Positions 29,886 through 42,293 of a stretch of 42,441 nt of DNA are shown here, one piece after another. The translations under genes and the position numbers were made by a program. Under the pieces are notes generated by a model, which ran no database searches, had not been told where the DNA came from, and saw nothing but the letters and a program-made list of their open reading frames with translations. Within the stretch, counting starts at the first letter, position 1, and each line of letters begins with the position of its first letter. The stretch is taken from contig JABANP010000456.1 of assembly GCA_013115135.1 (NCBI GenBank), forward strand, positions 1 through 42,441, given 5' to 3'. The stretch is from Perkinsus olseni (lineage: Eukaryota; Perkinsozoa; Perkinsida; Perkinsidae).

Positions 29886-32717
29886 CTCTTACGTTGATTC
29901 CTATGGTAGATGATAAGTAGACAGCATTCGAATACATAAGTGTTGAGTTTAGTCTCACCCGGGGGAGCTAGTGCTTCATTATTGTCCAGGTTGGGTGGAC
30001 CCTCGATACCACAGATTTTTGCCCTGGTTGGTTGTTAAGATGGTCGCGTCCCGGCTGGTTCAGGCCACTACTTCGGCGAGGGCAGGCATTCGAGAGAAGG
30101 TGTGGACATAAATATAGCGCAGGCTTTGCCAACCGTAATTTAATGGCGAAGGACGAAATTCTTGTGGCGTGAGGCGATATCGTAGCATGCTCAAAAGTAG
30201 GATACCCTCGGCTGCTCGGCGATTTCATACCGAACCCGTATTGCAGCACGATTTCGTTGCATAAGTATTCTGTCCTGCAGTTCTCTCAGTGTCCAGTTTT
30301 ATTAGTGTTGGAGACTCACACAACCGACCGTTGTCAACTGCCCTTTTCCCTTTCTAGCCAGCCTCTATGGCATAGAGCCTAGCTTCGTTGATGAGTCTCA
30401 TAAATCATGACTTATGATTCATGAGTCATGATGTGACTCACATCGGTGGCGCCACGGCAGTGTGAGGTCTCGACGTTCACTCGGCCTGGATTTCGGAGTC
30501 CGATCTCCGATTGGTCTCTTACCTCTATCTTCCGGACACTGAAGAAGACGGGCTAGCCCGAGGTCTGACGAAACCGGAATATTTCCAGCCTTGGGAGCAT
30601 AGCCTACGACATCGCCCAGCTACACCCGGAGACACGCGTCTGTGCCGACGTAGTACGCTCTATCATTGGATCTGTCTACGCACATATGGGCTGGTCTACG
30701 GCGTGTGAAATGTCGGCCCTCTTGGGCGAACACCAGGATTCCCTATGCAGGAAGCCGTTGCCTTGGTGATGAACTGGACGTCGCTCGGACGAGCGACAGC
30801 ATTTTCAGACTTATAGGCTTAGTGGTTCGTTGCGCTAGGGGAATCCCCTAAGGGGGCTGTCAGATGTGAACTTTTTTGTGGACTGTGATAGCATACCGTA
30901 CCACTGCCGATATGATAAAGACATGTTCACCGACTACGAGAAGCCTTTGAGTAAAGTACGCTTCTGAAAGGCTGCCGTGGTAGAGCCCGATATCTGGAGC
31001 AAACTCGACCCCGTGTTCAGGCTATTCATACTCAGAGGCACCACTGTCTTCCGCACGTCTTGCAATAATTACTTGGATGTTATCTGGTGGCGTACAAAAG
31101 TCAGTTGACTTGACCGGTTTTTCTGATTGATTTCGGATCTTTGCAACTTGCAAATTGCAAGCCTTAACTCGGGCACGAGTTGCTAGACTCTAGCCCCTCT
31201 AGCAGCTAGAGCGGATCCGTGGATACTTGCTCGCTTGTGAGGTTCTGACAGTGAGAAGGCACTTGATACCAGGAAGTTCTGACTGAACCTTCTCCTTTAT
31301 GTTTTGGAAAGTTCCTCTCACGAGCTTGTGCTAAGCACAATGTTCTTTACGCAGCTTGTGTATTCTTGTGTTCTCCACGCTCGATTGAGAAGGGTTGAAT
31401 CAAAGCGCTCATGCTCATTCAACCTCCTGGGAATCTTCGAGACATTCTGGGTCCCGCCGACCAATTAGCGGAAATAATCGATTGGGAAAGTCGACTATGA
31501 TGCAACGTTTCCTGTTCTCCTATTGCAGGTATCTCCGGCGCGCAACGAGTCGTATAGCTCACTCTTCCTGGAAGAGCCTCCCAACGACGTGGTGGATCGC
31601 CCGTGCTCGTATGAGCAGGTCTAGCCAAGATGTGGTATTGGAAAAGCAAAGACCCTTGCTTTAGAGTTCAAGATCGGCGCGAGGGTGATGGAGGAATTGC
31701 AAGTGGGCAGGGGCAGGCTGATAATTGATGGTTATGATGATGGCTATGATGATGATGGTGTTCGTGATCATGATGATGTTACGGCGTGTGCCTGCATTCC
31801 TCGTTACTAAGTAGGTCTAAGAGTCGTGGTTACGTTACCTGGTTTACTTCATTCGATTGTTAGTTGTATCCTTATAGTGTCCTTATTATAAGGACTTTAT
31901 AGTGGATATACCGATGCCGGAGCAGAAGAGATTGAATGCCGCCCGATTTGGTATGATACCACGGGTATCGCCGCGATACTATCGCGTTTCTTACACTGTT
32001 CTTGATGGGTACTTTTGGGTGACTGTTGAGTTCAGTTTTACAGAGAGAGTTCACGTCAAGATAGAGCATGAGCATCAAGCGCTCCGAGCGCTGCGCCCGG
32101 GATAGTGTTTCTTCCGAATGCGAGAATCTAGCTTTCATAATGTTTGCGGCAGATGTTCCTTTTTGTTCGGAATAATGGTCGCCTCCGAGCTGCCTCCACC
32201 AAGCTGGCAACGTCTACCCCAGTAAGGGTCGGTATGCGGCTGGACACGAGAGAAGAGTTGTGGCGATTGATTGAGCACAACACGACACTCTTCAACCCGT
32301 AATTTCGCGGCGAAATGACGAAGTAGACCGTGACTTCAGGTACAAACTTCCACACGTGTTGGCGGCATTACGGAGATTCTACGCTCCTGGCGACCCTCAG
32401 TGGGAATCGGAACAGCTCAAGCTGTAGGTTAGGAGAGAAACAATGATTGTTTCTATTGTTTCTTGTAGTATGTTCAATAAAACCCGGTTGTTTTAACAAT
32501 CTGGGTTTTACCGAACATACTACTATTCACCCCTGAGATATCCAAGTCGGATATGGTTCTACCGTGCCACAAAACTGCAACAAAAAATCATTTCTCCAGA
32601 AAATCAAGAAACTTCAACAGTAGGTATTATTATAATACCATTATACCTGAAAAAACGCTTGCGCAGGCTTTACACCAAAAGGTTTTGTCGGCATTCATTG
32701 TCGTTCAACGGCTATAG
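29886..32717. other. No gene recognised; scattered short frames and a palindrome
   Basis: After the hnRNP U-like stop codon I see no phase-consistent exon chain. Fragmented frames around 30511-30960 (such as DIAQLHPETRVCADVV) have ordinary composition but many stops, as in decayed mobile DNA. A GAT/ATG-rich low-complexity run lies at 31725-31775. An inverted repeat, AATCATGACTTATGATT with CATGAGTCATG, lies at 30405-30431. Confidence 0.4.
32468..32520. repeat. 53-bp hairpin
   Basis: GTATGTTC...TAAAACCC is mirrored by GGGTTTTA...GAACATAC with few mismatches and a small loop. It could be a small foldback element or a transcript-end hairpin. Confidence 0.75.
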
Positions 32718-33293
32718 ATGGGCAACCTCGATCATCGTTCCTTAATCAATGATAGAGAGCCCGCCAGAGGCCTTCTCGGATATTTACGGCTGTCAGGAGG
32801 CCGTGAGATAGGGAATGTACTACCGAGTGAGTTCTTGGTCACCCCGCGACCATTTGCGGTCCAGCATTCGGTGACGATGGTTCTCCATTCATTACCGGTT
32901 ATCGAGCGCTGCGACTACAAGAACTACGAGGTGATTCTCACAAAAACTATCGCTGGCCAGCGCGCTCTGCGTCAAGTCGGTCGTGTGGCTGTCAATCCAG
33001 GCCCTCTGTGGGAGTTCATCATCACGGGCAGAATTAGACCCCACTGCGTCATGTGCCGCTGCAGTTTGACGAGTGACTCGTCACGAGTCCACCGGCGCGA
33101 TAACGAAGAAATTCGTCTCCTAGTTACTTATGTTTCCGATGTGGATAGACTGGGGATCCTCTCCTCTTGTCACACCCACGAGGACGTAGATATGAGATAC
33201 GCGCGCAGTATGGAAGGCTCTACGACCACGATGAGTTGTTGGCCCCTCTGGGATTTTGTGAATAAAGCGAAAAAATGCTTCTCGTTCAGCTAG
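32718..33293 (+). CDS. 191-codon open frame, unknown
   Basis: One uninterrupted frame starts MGNLDHRSLINDREPARG and ends KAKKCFSFS. It holds CVMC and a later CHTH that could form a zinc site, but spacing and context fit no family I can name. It has no introns, unlike the genes to the left, and lies next to decayed retroelement sequence, so it may be part of a mobile element. A chance frame is possible. Confidence 0.35.
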   Translation: MGNLDHRSLINDREPARGLLGYLRLSGGREIGNVLPSEFLVTPRPFAVQHSVTMVLHSLPVIERCDYKNYEVILTKTIAGQRALRQVGRVAVNPGPLWEFIITGRIRPHCVMCRCSLTSDSSRVHRRDNEEIRLLVTYVSDVDRLGILSSCHTHEDVDMRYARSMEGSTTTMSCWPLWDFVNKAKKCFSFS

Positions 33294-33759
33294 CAGGACA
33301 GGTCAAAGTGAGTAGGCTCACCAAATTTACCGAGGGCGAGGCGAGCTAGGAAGAAGTGTTGACGGAAATGTTGCGAAGGAACCCGTTCCGCAGTGTACGT
33401 CATGAAGTGCACTCGCATATCGTATGTTGTGTTCATGTGGCGTCCGTACGGATCTATCGTGCATGTGCACGCGGGAAATTTTGCGAGCTGAAGAGCAGGA
33501 AATGTGCTGACTTCGCGTAGTTCTTTGTGTAACATCGCTGGGACATTGGTTCCCAGTCCTGCGTCGGCGGTCCTTCAGGATTAGTCAACGACGCCACAGA
33601 GAATGCATGTCTCAGCTTTGTCAGTAATGTCGTGGATTATGCGCTCCACCCGAAGCTCGCTCAGGCCGTGGGCGGGACTTGCGGAGAGTAGGAGCGTGCG
33701 TCATGCCGTTTTATCTTCAGGATTTGCCATGCGCGGAAAAGTTGCACGGCCGTAGGTCG

Positions 33760-36150
33760 AGGTATCTTGGGGAGACGATTATCAATACACGATCATCACG
33801 ACCATGCCTGCTATGACGCTGGACAAAGAAGCCTCGGTATATGTGCACGCCTTCGCGCGCCATGGAGTGTCGACGTCGGTTTTGGGTCGAAGCGTCAAGT
33901 TTACACGTTCGGAACTGCGGAATGGTACCGAGGGACTCCAACGACCTCCGACTACTACACTGGCGTATTACTCTTTTCGGAAGGCCTGCGTGGCTCACGA
34001 GCCCGATCTACGACTATTTGGCTGGAAGCTGGCGACGGAGCAGCTGGTTGCTGGCTTGAATCCTGTACGAAACTCATATACTTGCTTGGCGACGTTCGCG
34101 TCGAGTCGAGTTGAAAGATACGACGGTAGTCCAGAAATTGGTTGACCCATTTACGGAGCTGGTGGAGCGAGGCCGAGGGGTTGCAGCCGTCTGCGATGGC
34201 GAGCGGGTTAAAGAGATCTCCGATGCTGGTGTGTGCGGAAGATATTCTTTCGGCTGCGGTGTCGTGCTCCGAGTACCGGACGCTGATCGATTCGTCTAAG
34301 ATTGATAGAAGGCATCGATCAACTTGGCGTGGAGAGATTTGACTGTACTCAGCAGCGACGAGATTGTATCCTTTCTGTGGTGCTTTGCGGCAAGTACAAG
34401 CTGAGGAAACGGAGGAGTTTTTAAAAGCGGCGGTGCAAGATCTACTGAAGGTTCGATCGCCTACAGAAGAGCCTCCCCTCGGCGGAGGGTTCTAACCTAC
34501 GAGAAGCGAAGTACGCCGTGGCGCGGTATATGATGATACGTATTCGCCCATCGGATACGCACATCGCAGGTTGAGTAGGGGAGATCAATTGTCCTCGAAA
34601 ATGACGACTTCATGCGCCGGAGTGTGGTAGTCGACATCACTAACGGGCCGAGCTCTGATGCGCTGTCGCTAAACGACGGAAGACTTTGAGAGTGAGCTAC
34701 TCTCGAAATCTCGGTACTGCGGAGCCCAGTGAGGAAGGTGCGGCTTGAAATCCTCAGGAAGAAGAGTTTCACATTGTTAAGATTCCCACGCGTGCGAGTA
34801 TGCTGGGTGATCGAGTTTTGATCTCATCTGGACTAAAAAGGCATTTAACGCGCCAGCGCTATCCTCGCATGGATCACTGAGCGGCTGTGACGTAACAGCC
34901 TACAGAGAGTCCTGATGTCATCCATACTGGTTTGGATGGATGCAGCTGGTGTTTGCGGGTCACCCATGCTGATCGCAAACAGGCGGCTCGAGTTCATGTG
35001 AGCTGGTACACAAGGCGGCCATACGACGCGAGACATTCGCTGACCAATTTGTGACTCCGACCAAATGATTTACCATGCCGGAGTCTGATCAGGGTGTCGG
35101 ACTTCCTTTGACGGATTGCGATACGAATCTGCCTCTCGCGCACGCAGGAGTCTGCGGGCGAGGGTGCGATGCTACTAGAGGATTCCTCCAACCTGCGGCA
35201 GGTTACCTGCCGCATCTGCTAGCAACATAGACACTGAGTCGAGCGGCTCGAGCCTTGTTGCGGTGACATGATACGCTTCTTGAAACTCACAAGTCGGCCA
35301 AGTGGGTAACTAGCCCCCTGTGAAGAACTCTTGTTCACACGTTATCGCTTGGCTGTCGCCACCGACTCCGATGGGCTTGTGACCCCAGGGAAGTTCCTTT
35401 GGGCCATCCTCGTCGCTGAAGATTATGGCGTGTCGCATTTTGTGGGACTGGTGCCCGGTCACCGGGCTATCTGACTGAGGATGATGGCAGTTATGGTAGC
35501 GGCTCAAAGTTCCGTCTTAGCTTCTGCTACCGGAAACGAATCCTGGAGTTTGGTCGCGGATTACCCGGCTGCTTTCAGACGTTTGCCCCCGCTGGAGGTG
35601 AAAGTGCCCTCGCGTGAGTGGAGAGCGGGATCAGAGTAACCTGGACTCCGGAATGCTTGCACGGTGCTGGTTACCCATTTCGGCCCTTCACGCACTTTCT
35701 CCGTTATGGTGGAGTAGATTGACTGAGGCTCACAAGCGGTCATTGAAGTGCATCAGTGTTCACAGGGTCTAGTGTTGGTATACGTTGACGACATCACTGT
35801 TATCGCGCCAACGCGGAGTGTGCTGCCGTTCGTGAATGCCCTCGACTTTCTGTCGTGGAACGGTCTCGGCTTCGAATTCCCCTGAACAGAAGGCGCAGTA
35901 GTTCGCACCGATAATCGGTGACCGATTCGATGTTCCTGGATTGGTTTTCCTCTTCTGCGTGGTCGATCTTCTGGAGTCTGCTGTGACAATTCTAGTGTTG
36001 TTGTGCGGACTTGTTCAAGAGCGAGCCTTCGGCCCTACACGCATGCACCGACTTGATGGACGGCAGAGATGAATGCTGGGCACTGATATTTGAGGCCAGC
36101 GACGAGGTGGCGCGTTACATCGTTGTCAAGGATCTGCTGCGGATGAATTG
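33760..36150 (+). mobile_element. Decayed LTR-type retroelement with YVDD reverse-transcriptase motif
   Basis: At about 35763-35884 one frame reads QGLVLVYVDDITVIAPT and LDFLSWNGLGFEFP before a stop; LVYVDD is the active-site motif of retroelement reverse transcriptases. Frames before and after carry stops and shifts. Upstream, about 33850-33916, FARHGVSTSVLGRSVKFTRS resembles the integrase line with HGVP and FTS. If right, the order integrase then reverse transcriptase is that of Ty1/copia elements. I could not find long terminal repeats. The element is not functional as read. Confidence 0.5.
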
Positions 36151-36546
36151 AATTCATTCTTAATCCAGAATTCATTGAATTCTCCCTAATGTGCTCATGA
36201 TGGGCAGTGTGTCAACATAATCGATTCTTCGGTCCAGTGCCGCGGTAGAAAATTCTACTCTGAAAAAGATTCGAATCTATTCTATCTTCGGATTTCTACG
36301 AGATTTGCGGGAAATTTGGTATTGTGTGAGAGAAGCCCGCTGGTCATTGCCCAGTTACCGGGTAACTGTTACCCGCTGACCAGTTGCATGCTGAGCTAAA
36401 TGCGTGGTTTTTAAATACTGATTTCAGGTGCAGTGACGCGGCTCCCCTGTCGAGACGCAGGAGTTCATAGCGAATCCTTACAGCAGAAGATACCGAGGAT
36501 CTTGGGTCGAAGCATGAGCGATGCGGTGTTTCGGATACTACTCTAG

Positions 36547-37115
36547 AAGTGCGGCAGAGAGCTACGCTGGCGATGGCTAAGGCTGGGATACCGTGAGATG
36601 GTCCACTGGGGGATTTCGTGGCGCGCGAAAGTTTTTTCACATTTTTTTGCGGAAATTTTCAGGTATGATTTGGACGTTAGAATCTTTGCGTCCGGCGGGT
36701 GGGAGTTGGCATGCGATCTTTACGTACCGAGCAAATCGTTGATGATAATGTTGCACGGTCCGGAGAGCTTCTATCGACAACTCAGTACGGGGGCAGCTGA
36801 TAATGCTAGCGAGAAAAGTAAATTGGTTGTCGTACCGTAACTTTCCCAAATCATGTTTCAGAGGATGAGCCATTGCGGTTGACTCTTCTACCGGAAGCGA
36901 GCATCAATAATTGGCTTCTTTCTCGATTGACGAAGCGGCGAAAAAGATATTCTTGCGGGCTGCGAATGCGATCTTTCCGGAAAGCGCGTTCAAGTCGTCA
37001 ACAGAAAAATGCCTGCTGGACCTGCCGGAATCCCTTGCGAGTGCGGCACGTGACTTGGGGTCCAAGGCGCAGGGGGCTGCAAGGCGCGGAGCTGCTAAAG
37101 GTGTTACTTGGAGAA
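36547..37115 (+). CDS. Partial multi-exon gene, possible RAP-domain protein
   Basis: Exons 36547-36592 and 36663-36817 join in phase 2 and read ATLAMAKAGIPYDLDVRIFA, WELACDLYVP and MIMLHGPESFYRQL. The pattern of a strand pair followed by (E/L)xxGPxxF resembles the RAP domain, common in alveolate organelle RNA-binding proteins; this is a weak match. The intron between them carries GATTTCGTGGCGCGCGAAA and ends GGAAATTTTCAG. A third exon from 36862 continues LTLLPEASINNWLL, but the natural-looking helix that follows (SIDEAAKKIFLRAANAIFPE) is in another frame, so a junction or base is missing from my model. Neither end is fixed. Confidence 0.4.
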
Positions 37116-37435
37116 GGAGGGCATGCTTGAGATAGCTCTGTGTGATTACACGTGATGAGTTTCTGACTTGTCGATTGATCTGTGTTCGGGTGGGGGTCCC
37201 CCACTGGGGCTCGAGGCACTCGACGCCCTTTTGAACACTCAAGAAGCTTGAGTCAAGCTGGAGTGTCTTCACAAGGGGGCGCATGTCTTGGCAAGACCGT
37301 TTTTGGGAGATGTACGTCTTTGGGAGAGGTTGTCTCTCACAAATATCTGAAATGAATTTTTCCATGGGATAAGATATCTTGCAGTTGCTGCTCACTTCCG
37401 TGTTTTTGGAAGGCGGCCGCCACTGGTGGGCCTAA

Positions 37436-38112
37436 ATGACATTCGATGCGACTGATGTAGAGAAGGAGCTGCACCAGTAGTATCCCAGGTTGATGCATGC
37501 AACATACGGGATAGGACGGGTTCTCTAGATACTACCGAGCAGAGACGCAGGAGGAGTTTCGTCGCCGCGTGGAGAGCGTTGCTGATCTGGAAAGAGCTCT
37601 CAAGTTTGCTTTTGTAAGTTCACGGGCCGTGAATCACGGGCCTCGCGTTGTGATCGAACAATACCGATAGGATAGATAAGGGTCGGCCGAGAAATCGAGA
37701 AATCTGGGATCGGGGAGATCGATTTTATCGAGAAATACCTGATTTTGAATTTTCCGCTTTCGAAAAAGGTTTTCAGACCGTCAGCAAAAAGTCGTGAAGT
37801 TTCGTTAGATCATCTAACTTAATGTCTGCGGTGCGAAAAGCCGTTTTCTGAGAGAACAGAAAAATTCTTCCAGATCATTACGTACAGGAGTGTTCTTTTT
37901 ATCGAGGTTGTGCGCGCCGTCATGTCGTAATGGCTTTCCTCCCTTGCAGGCAGTCTTCGGGCGCAAGTAATTCCTACCAACCGAAGAGCCTCGCCAGGAA
38001 CACCGGGTGGGGCAGGGCCGTGGGAAAAGGGAATTGTCGGACTTGTCTTGGTAGGGGGTCTCCCGGACGCAGCAGAAGTCAAGGCATCATCTCCAGCCGG
38101 CAGCACGTGTGA
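37436..38112 (+). CDS. Small three-exon gene with coiled-coil start, unknown
   Basis: Exons 37436-37476, 37529-37613 and 37954-38112 join in phase. The start, MTFDATDVEKELHQ, leads into a helical stretch, AETQEEFRRRVESVADLERA, then a basic tail with NCRTCLGRGSPGRS. The acceptor before exon 3 is a pair of CAG sites seven bases apart (37946-37953): the first gives a stop after AVFGRK, the second the longer tail. The CxxC with basic surroundings might be a gag-like zinc site, but this is speculation. Intron 1 is a clear introner copy. Confidence 0.4.
37477..37528 (+). mobile_element. Introner-like intron, type copy C
   Basis: The 52-nt intron begins GTAGTATCCCAGGTTGATGC, contains GCAACATACGGGATAGG and ends TTCTCTAG, with the exon starting ATACTACC. 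GTAGTATC at the 5' site and GATACTAC across the 3' site are exact reverse complements. Internal sequence matches the introns at 18713 and 19299, although they lie in different genes. Confidence 0.7.
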
Positions 38113-41100
38113 GAGCTGTTCTGCGTTTGAGGAGTCCTCTGGAGTCCATGTCCACTGACAAGGACCCGATTCTGCTCGTATTTGGAAGTAATATAAGCCG
38201 GGCGCGTGGATTGAACCAGCGACCTTCGGGTTGCTGATAAGGGCTAGGGCCAGTCGGGGCTGGTGCAGCTCTCAACTTGGAAGAGCAACGGGTTTTGCTC
38301 AAGCGAATCTGCATGAGCTTGAATTTACTCCCCGCCCAATTCCTAGAGAAAAAGATAGCTCCATTCAACTCCTTCAATGTTCGACCCGGCGGCCTTCACC
38401 TTCTGTGGAGTAGGTGCGTGTTTACAGCGCACGAGTGCTAGCTGAAATGCTCGTGGTAGCTGCTGTTACGAACGATTTGTTAGTCCACGGGGGTCTCCCT
38501 CGTTATGTCACCTACCCTTGAAGGGGATGAGCCCTCACTGTGCCTCTTCTATCCCTAGCGGATTCAATGAAGGGAATCCCCAAACTCGATAACCGTGACC
38601 AAAATCTCCGATCGGTCACTACACCGGCAAACCTGTATCAACTGGGCATGTTCGACTGTCTGGCTGGCTAGCATCTCTAAGACTCGTACTGATGACCCTC
38701 GCGATGACCCAGCACGGATCGCTTCTGAGGGGCGCATGAGAGGAGAAAGCCCTCTCGAACGCCGAGTCGAAGATTGCTAGGGCGGGCGCATAGTCCATGG
38801 TACACCGGAAGTGCGCTTGACGAGTGAAGCCCTTGCTATTTTACATTTGGCTACAGAACGCGTAAGATGTTCTGGATGTGCCGTTTTCCTTCGGATAAGG
38901 GGCCGATGCTTCACTTCACTTCAGTACTTTGAGGGAATGTGATCCCAACTTCGACAACATCTGCGAATCCTACTACTCCAGTTTAGCGGCTATCATGTTA
39001 AAAACGCAGAGTCAAACATCTCAGGCCGCCAACTTGGCAGGCCTCGGACGGACTCATCGGCCGAATGAAGGGATTCCTATTCATTCACGGTGATGACATG
39101 AAGCTGTCAAGTGAACGGAAGTTGGAAGGCGCAGCTCTGACGGAAGAAAGCTGGAAAGTGATCGGAAGATGGAAGCAAGCGGCAGTCATTCTGCCCATGA
39201 CTCCCTCTTCCGGGTTCGGGTCCCAGCGTGCCGAGTCGGCACTGCCGACAGTGTGGCCGATCTTCCGGTCGACCTCGTTCTCCGTACTAGTCTATATGAG
39301 TCCAGGAAATAGATCCCAGTTACCTCCGTATGAACTTGGTGTTGGAGAAAGTACCCGAGGCGCAGGCTGCTGATAGCACAGGCTGTGAAGGAGGCGGCCC
39401 AATCCTTCCTCCTTTTCCTAACTGTGCGTCCTCAGACGAGGAATGGGCCATCACTGACCCAACTCCTAAAGAGAAGGAATCGCCCTGTATCGCTCTCGAG
39501 GCGGGTGGAGCGGTTCAGCTGGGTCGAAACAGGAAAATACAGCTAGGCCCAGGTGTGATGGCTGACACAGTTTTATTGTCTATATTCTTCCTTGTTGAGG
39601 GTTCAGTGAAACATGAACTTGTACGCGTATCATGCTGTTGATGATGGTGGTATCCAAGTAGCTCATCGAGCTGTTGGTGTTTTGAGAACTGCAGGAAAGG
39701 GAAACAGCATCCTGTGGGTGCTCCGAGGACAAATTTGAAGCTCACGAGAAAATCGGAAAATCACTCAGTCGGTAGTTCGGCTATGGCATCTTTCGTCAGG
39801 TACCTTTGATGGAGATCACCACCCCTACCTCGGATATCGACACGGTCGTGTTGGTGAGTGACGTCAAGCGTAGCGTCTACATGAAGCGGGTCCAGAAGGT
39901 GGGCATGGGCAGTGAGTTATGGGGGTTCCTCGGAAGCGGTTAAACTATCTTCGCATGAAAGTGGAGGGAAGAAGAATGCGTTTTGAGCTCAGGGCATGAG
40001 CAGTGAGATCTGTAGTGTCGTAATCTTGCGCGTGTGGGGGTATCCAACATTGTGAGTATGTGGTGTTATGGTATGCTGGTTTTGTGACAGAAGATTCCCG
40101 TACAGTCGTACTGGTTCGTGGTTGGGCAGGTTGTTTCTCCTCGATAGGTCCTGACGGAGATGGAGCCCTTCCGATCGCATTGCGATGACTTTTCCCTTCT
40201 AGCAGACTCCCTCGTTCCCTAGCAAAAATGCTCGTAGTAGCGACGAGGGAAGGCGCCTGTGGCGATACTCGTTAGTAGCAGGTACCGAGGGTATCCGGTG
40301 GATGTGCAGTTTGCGGTGATGCCGGGCTCGGTGTTGAAGGAGTGCCAGCGAAGCGATACAGGCTAAAGTGGCGGCGGAGGGCCTGCGGTAGGAACGTGAG
40401 CGCACTGGTGCTGGGATACTTGGTAGAGGACTGGCGGTTGCCATATGCTACTCGACTAGTGCGTTCAGAGAAACTTTGAGCATTGAATACGAAGAATTTC
40501 TCCCGATAGAATTTGGTGTTGACCAAACTGATAAATCCCTTTGAAAACAGTACAGCTCTGATAGAAGTCAGCGAGAAAACCGAAGCTCTGACTAGCTATT
40601 CTCGATTACGGCGCGTTAAGTAGCAGTTTGAGATATTAGCAGGAGTGAAAGGGCGCAGTACACGCAATCACCATGATCCAGCTCTTATGCTCCCTCGCCG
40701 TCCGCTATTGACCGTAACTGCACTCCAAGAGAGTATATCGTCAAGTTGCTAGTACGAATGAGGCTGGCCCGCCTCTTGAGAAGGGCGTGAGCATGATTTC
40801 AACTTGAAGTTTCTTCGTTATTTTAGCGAAGTCCCGAGTCGATTCGGGTCTGAGAAGCTGCGGCCCCTATCGAGGTATCTTGGATAGAGTATGTACGGCT
40901 GGGCTGTGTGTGCCGGAGGGCAGCGCTTCGCCGAGCGGTGGAGCAACAGTTTGGTGAGGTGAAGCCATGGAGTTTATGGGGAGTTTCTTCCATCATCCGT
41001 CCTTCTTATTTATTTCCCCAAATATATACCAGCCATACACTATTATTGGCATTACATTGACTTATCAATCAATATGGCTGAGTATCAATAATGGATAGGT

Positions 41101-42006
41101 TTTATCTAATAATGCACTATTCGGGTTTCCCGCACCTTAGCGCTAGGGATCTGCGAACGTTCATCCACTGGTGTATCACGCTTCCAGCTATAGTGCTTTC
41201 TTTCATTTACTGCCGTTCTTGCCGTCCAGTTCTACAGGCGGTGATCTCGAGTGCTCGAACGAGCTCGCACGGTCATCACGCATGACTTTGACGCTTCAGG
41301 TTGATGACGCGACGAGTCGAATGCTCTGAGACGAGCGTGCGTAGTGGAGCTGGCAGTATCTCCTGGAGAACGACGCCGGTGCTGCCCTGTCTATCGAAGG
41401 TCGTGCTACGATTCGTAAAGATGTGGAGCCAAAGGCGCGGGGCATGTAATGTAATAAGGGCGTGAGGGAGAGAGGGTATGCGAAAGGCATGGCTATACAG
41501 GTGCTAACTGTTGCGCGAATCGTATAACTTCTTTGTGAATACTTTCTTGGATTTGGGATAGGAGACGCATACTGACGATGCGTGTATACCAAAGTGGGAA
41601 GGCCTGTCTCATGTATTAGAGGCTCTCATCCGCACAACTTTAGGTTGGCCGCTCTGTAGACTATCAGCTTGCACTGTTTTAATGCGTTACGCGCGAAGTG
41701 GTGCATAGGCATGCTCATTTTTTGTTTTTGTGTAGACGTCGGTGATAAGCAGCTTGCTCCTCAGCATGTCCTTTGAGAGACCCAGCGGAGTGCCCGTATG
41801 CGGCTGATGGTAATATTAGATCATGTGGAATAAATAGAAAAATGAAATTGAAATAGCTGTCGGCTGGGATCGAACCGGGGCCCTCGAGTACGCAGCCGCT
41901 ATGATTCTGTCTGTGATGTTGAGCCGGACTGGGGCGAGCCATCCTATCGGCTACTATCTGCAAGATTCGCCAGGATCGAACCTGACCTTTCGATTACTCC
42001 TGTCAG
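38113..42006. other. No gene confidently recognised
   Basis: Open frames at 39065-39373 (MKGFLFIHGDDMKL) and 39330-39641 have plausible composition but no known domain or splice support. tRNA-like motifs occur at 38203-38250 (GGATTGAACCAGCGACC) and 41860-41900 (GGGATCGAACCGGGGCC), the latter upstream of an exon-like stretch, PDWGEPSYRLL, at 41920-41960. They suggest unresolved introns. Confidence 0.35.
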
Positions 42007-42293
42007 GTGTTGGCATTTTCGAAGGGCAATGTATGGTGGTTCTTACTCCGGTGCTGCTGACGCAGAACTCGAGTTTCAACGCACTGGACTTCAATCGCTA
42101 CGCGATGGTCCAAGAGTTCAAACGGGGTAGGAAAAATAATTCCTCGTGGCGCGCGAAGTTTATCATCTGTTTTTCCCAGCGGCCCATATGTTATCATTAT
42201 TCGCCCTATCCCCCCGTTGTCCATTCCGGCTTGGTGCGGTATGTGCACGCGTGCACCCCTTCAGATTGTACAAACGGCTCATGTCTCGTTGAG
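42007..42293 (+). CDS. Two exons of an unknown gene near the right edge
   Basis: Exons 42007-42126 and 42180-42293 join in phase 2: MYGGSYSGAADAELEFQRTG, then GGPYVIIIRPIPPLSIPAWC, and end at GTAAGG. The acceptor TTACTCCTGTCAG follows a tRNA-like GGATCGAACCTGACC. The 53-nt intron between them carries CTCGTGGCGCGCGAAG. No family is recognised. The 5' junction near 41947 shows no GT donor, so the upstream part is unresolved. Confidence 0.4.

Noticed and set aside
36904..37395. 163-codon minus-strand frame
   Set aside because: It lies opposite plus-strand exon-like sequence, contains no recognisable domain and has no splice or start support.
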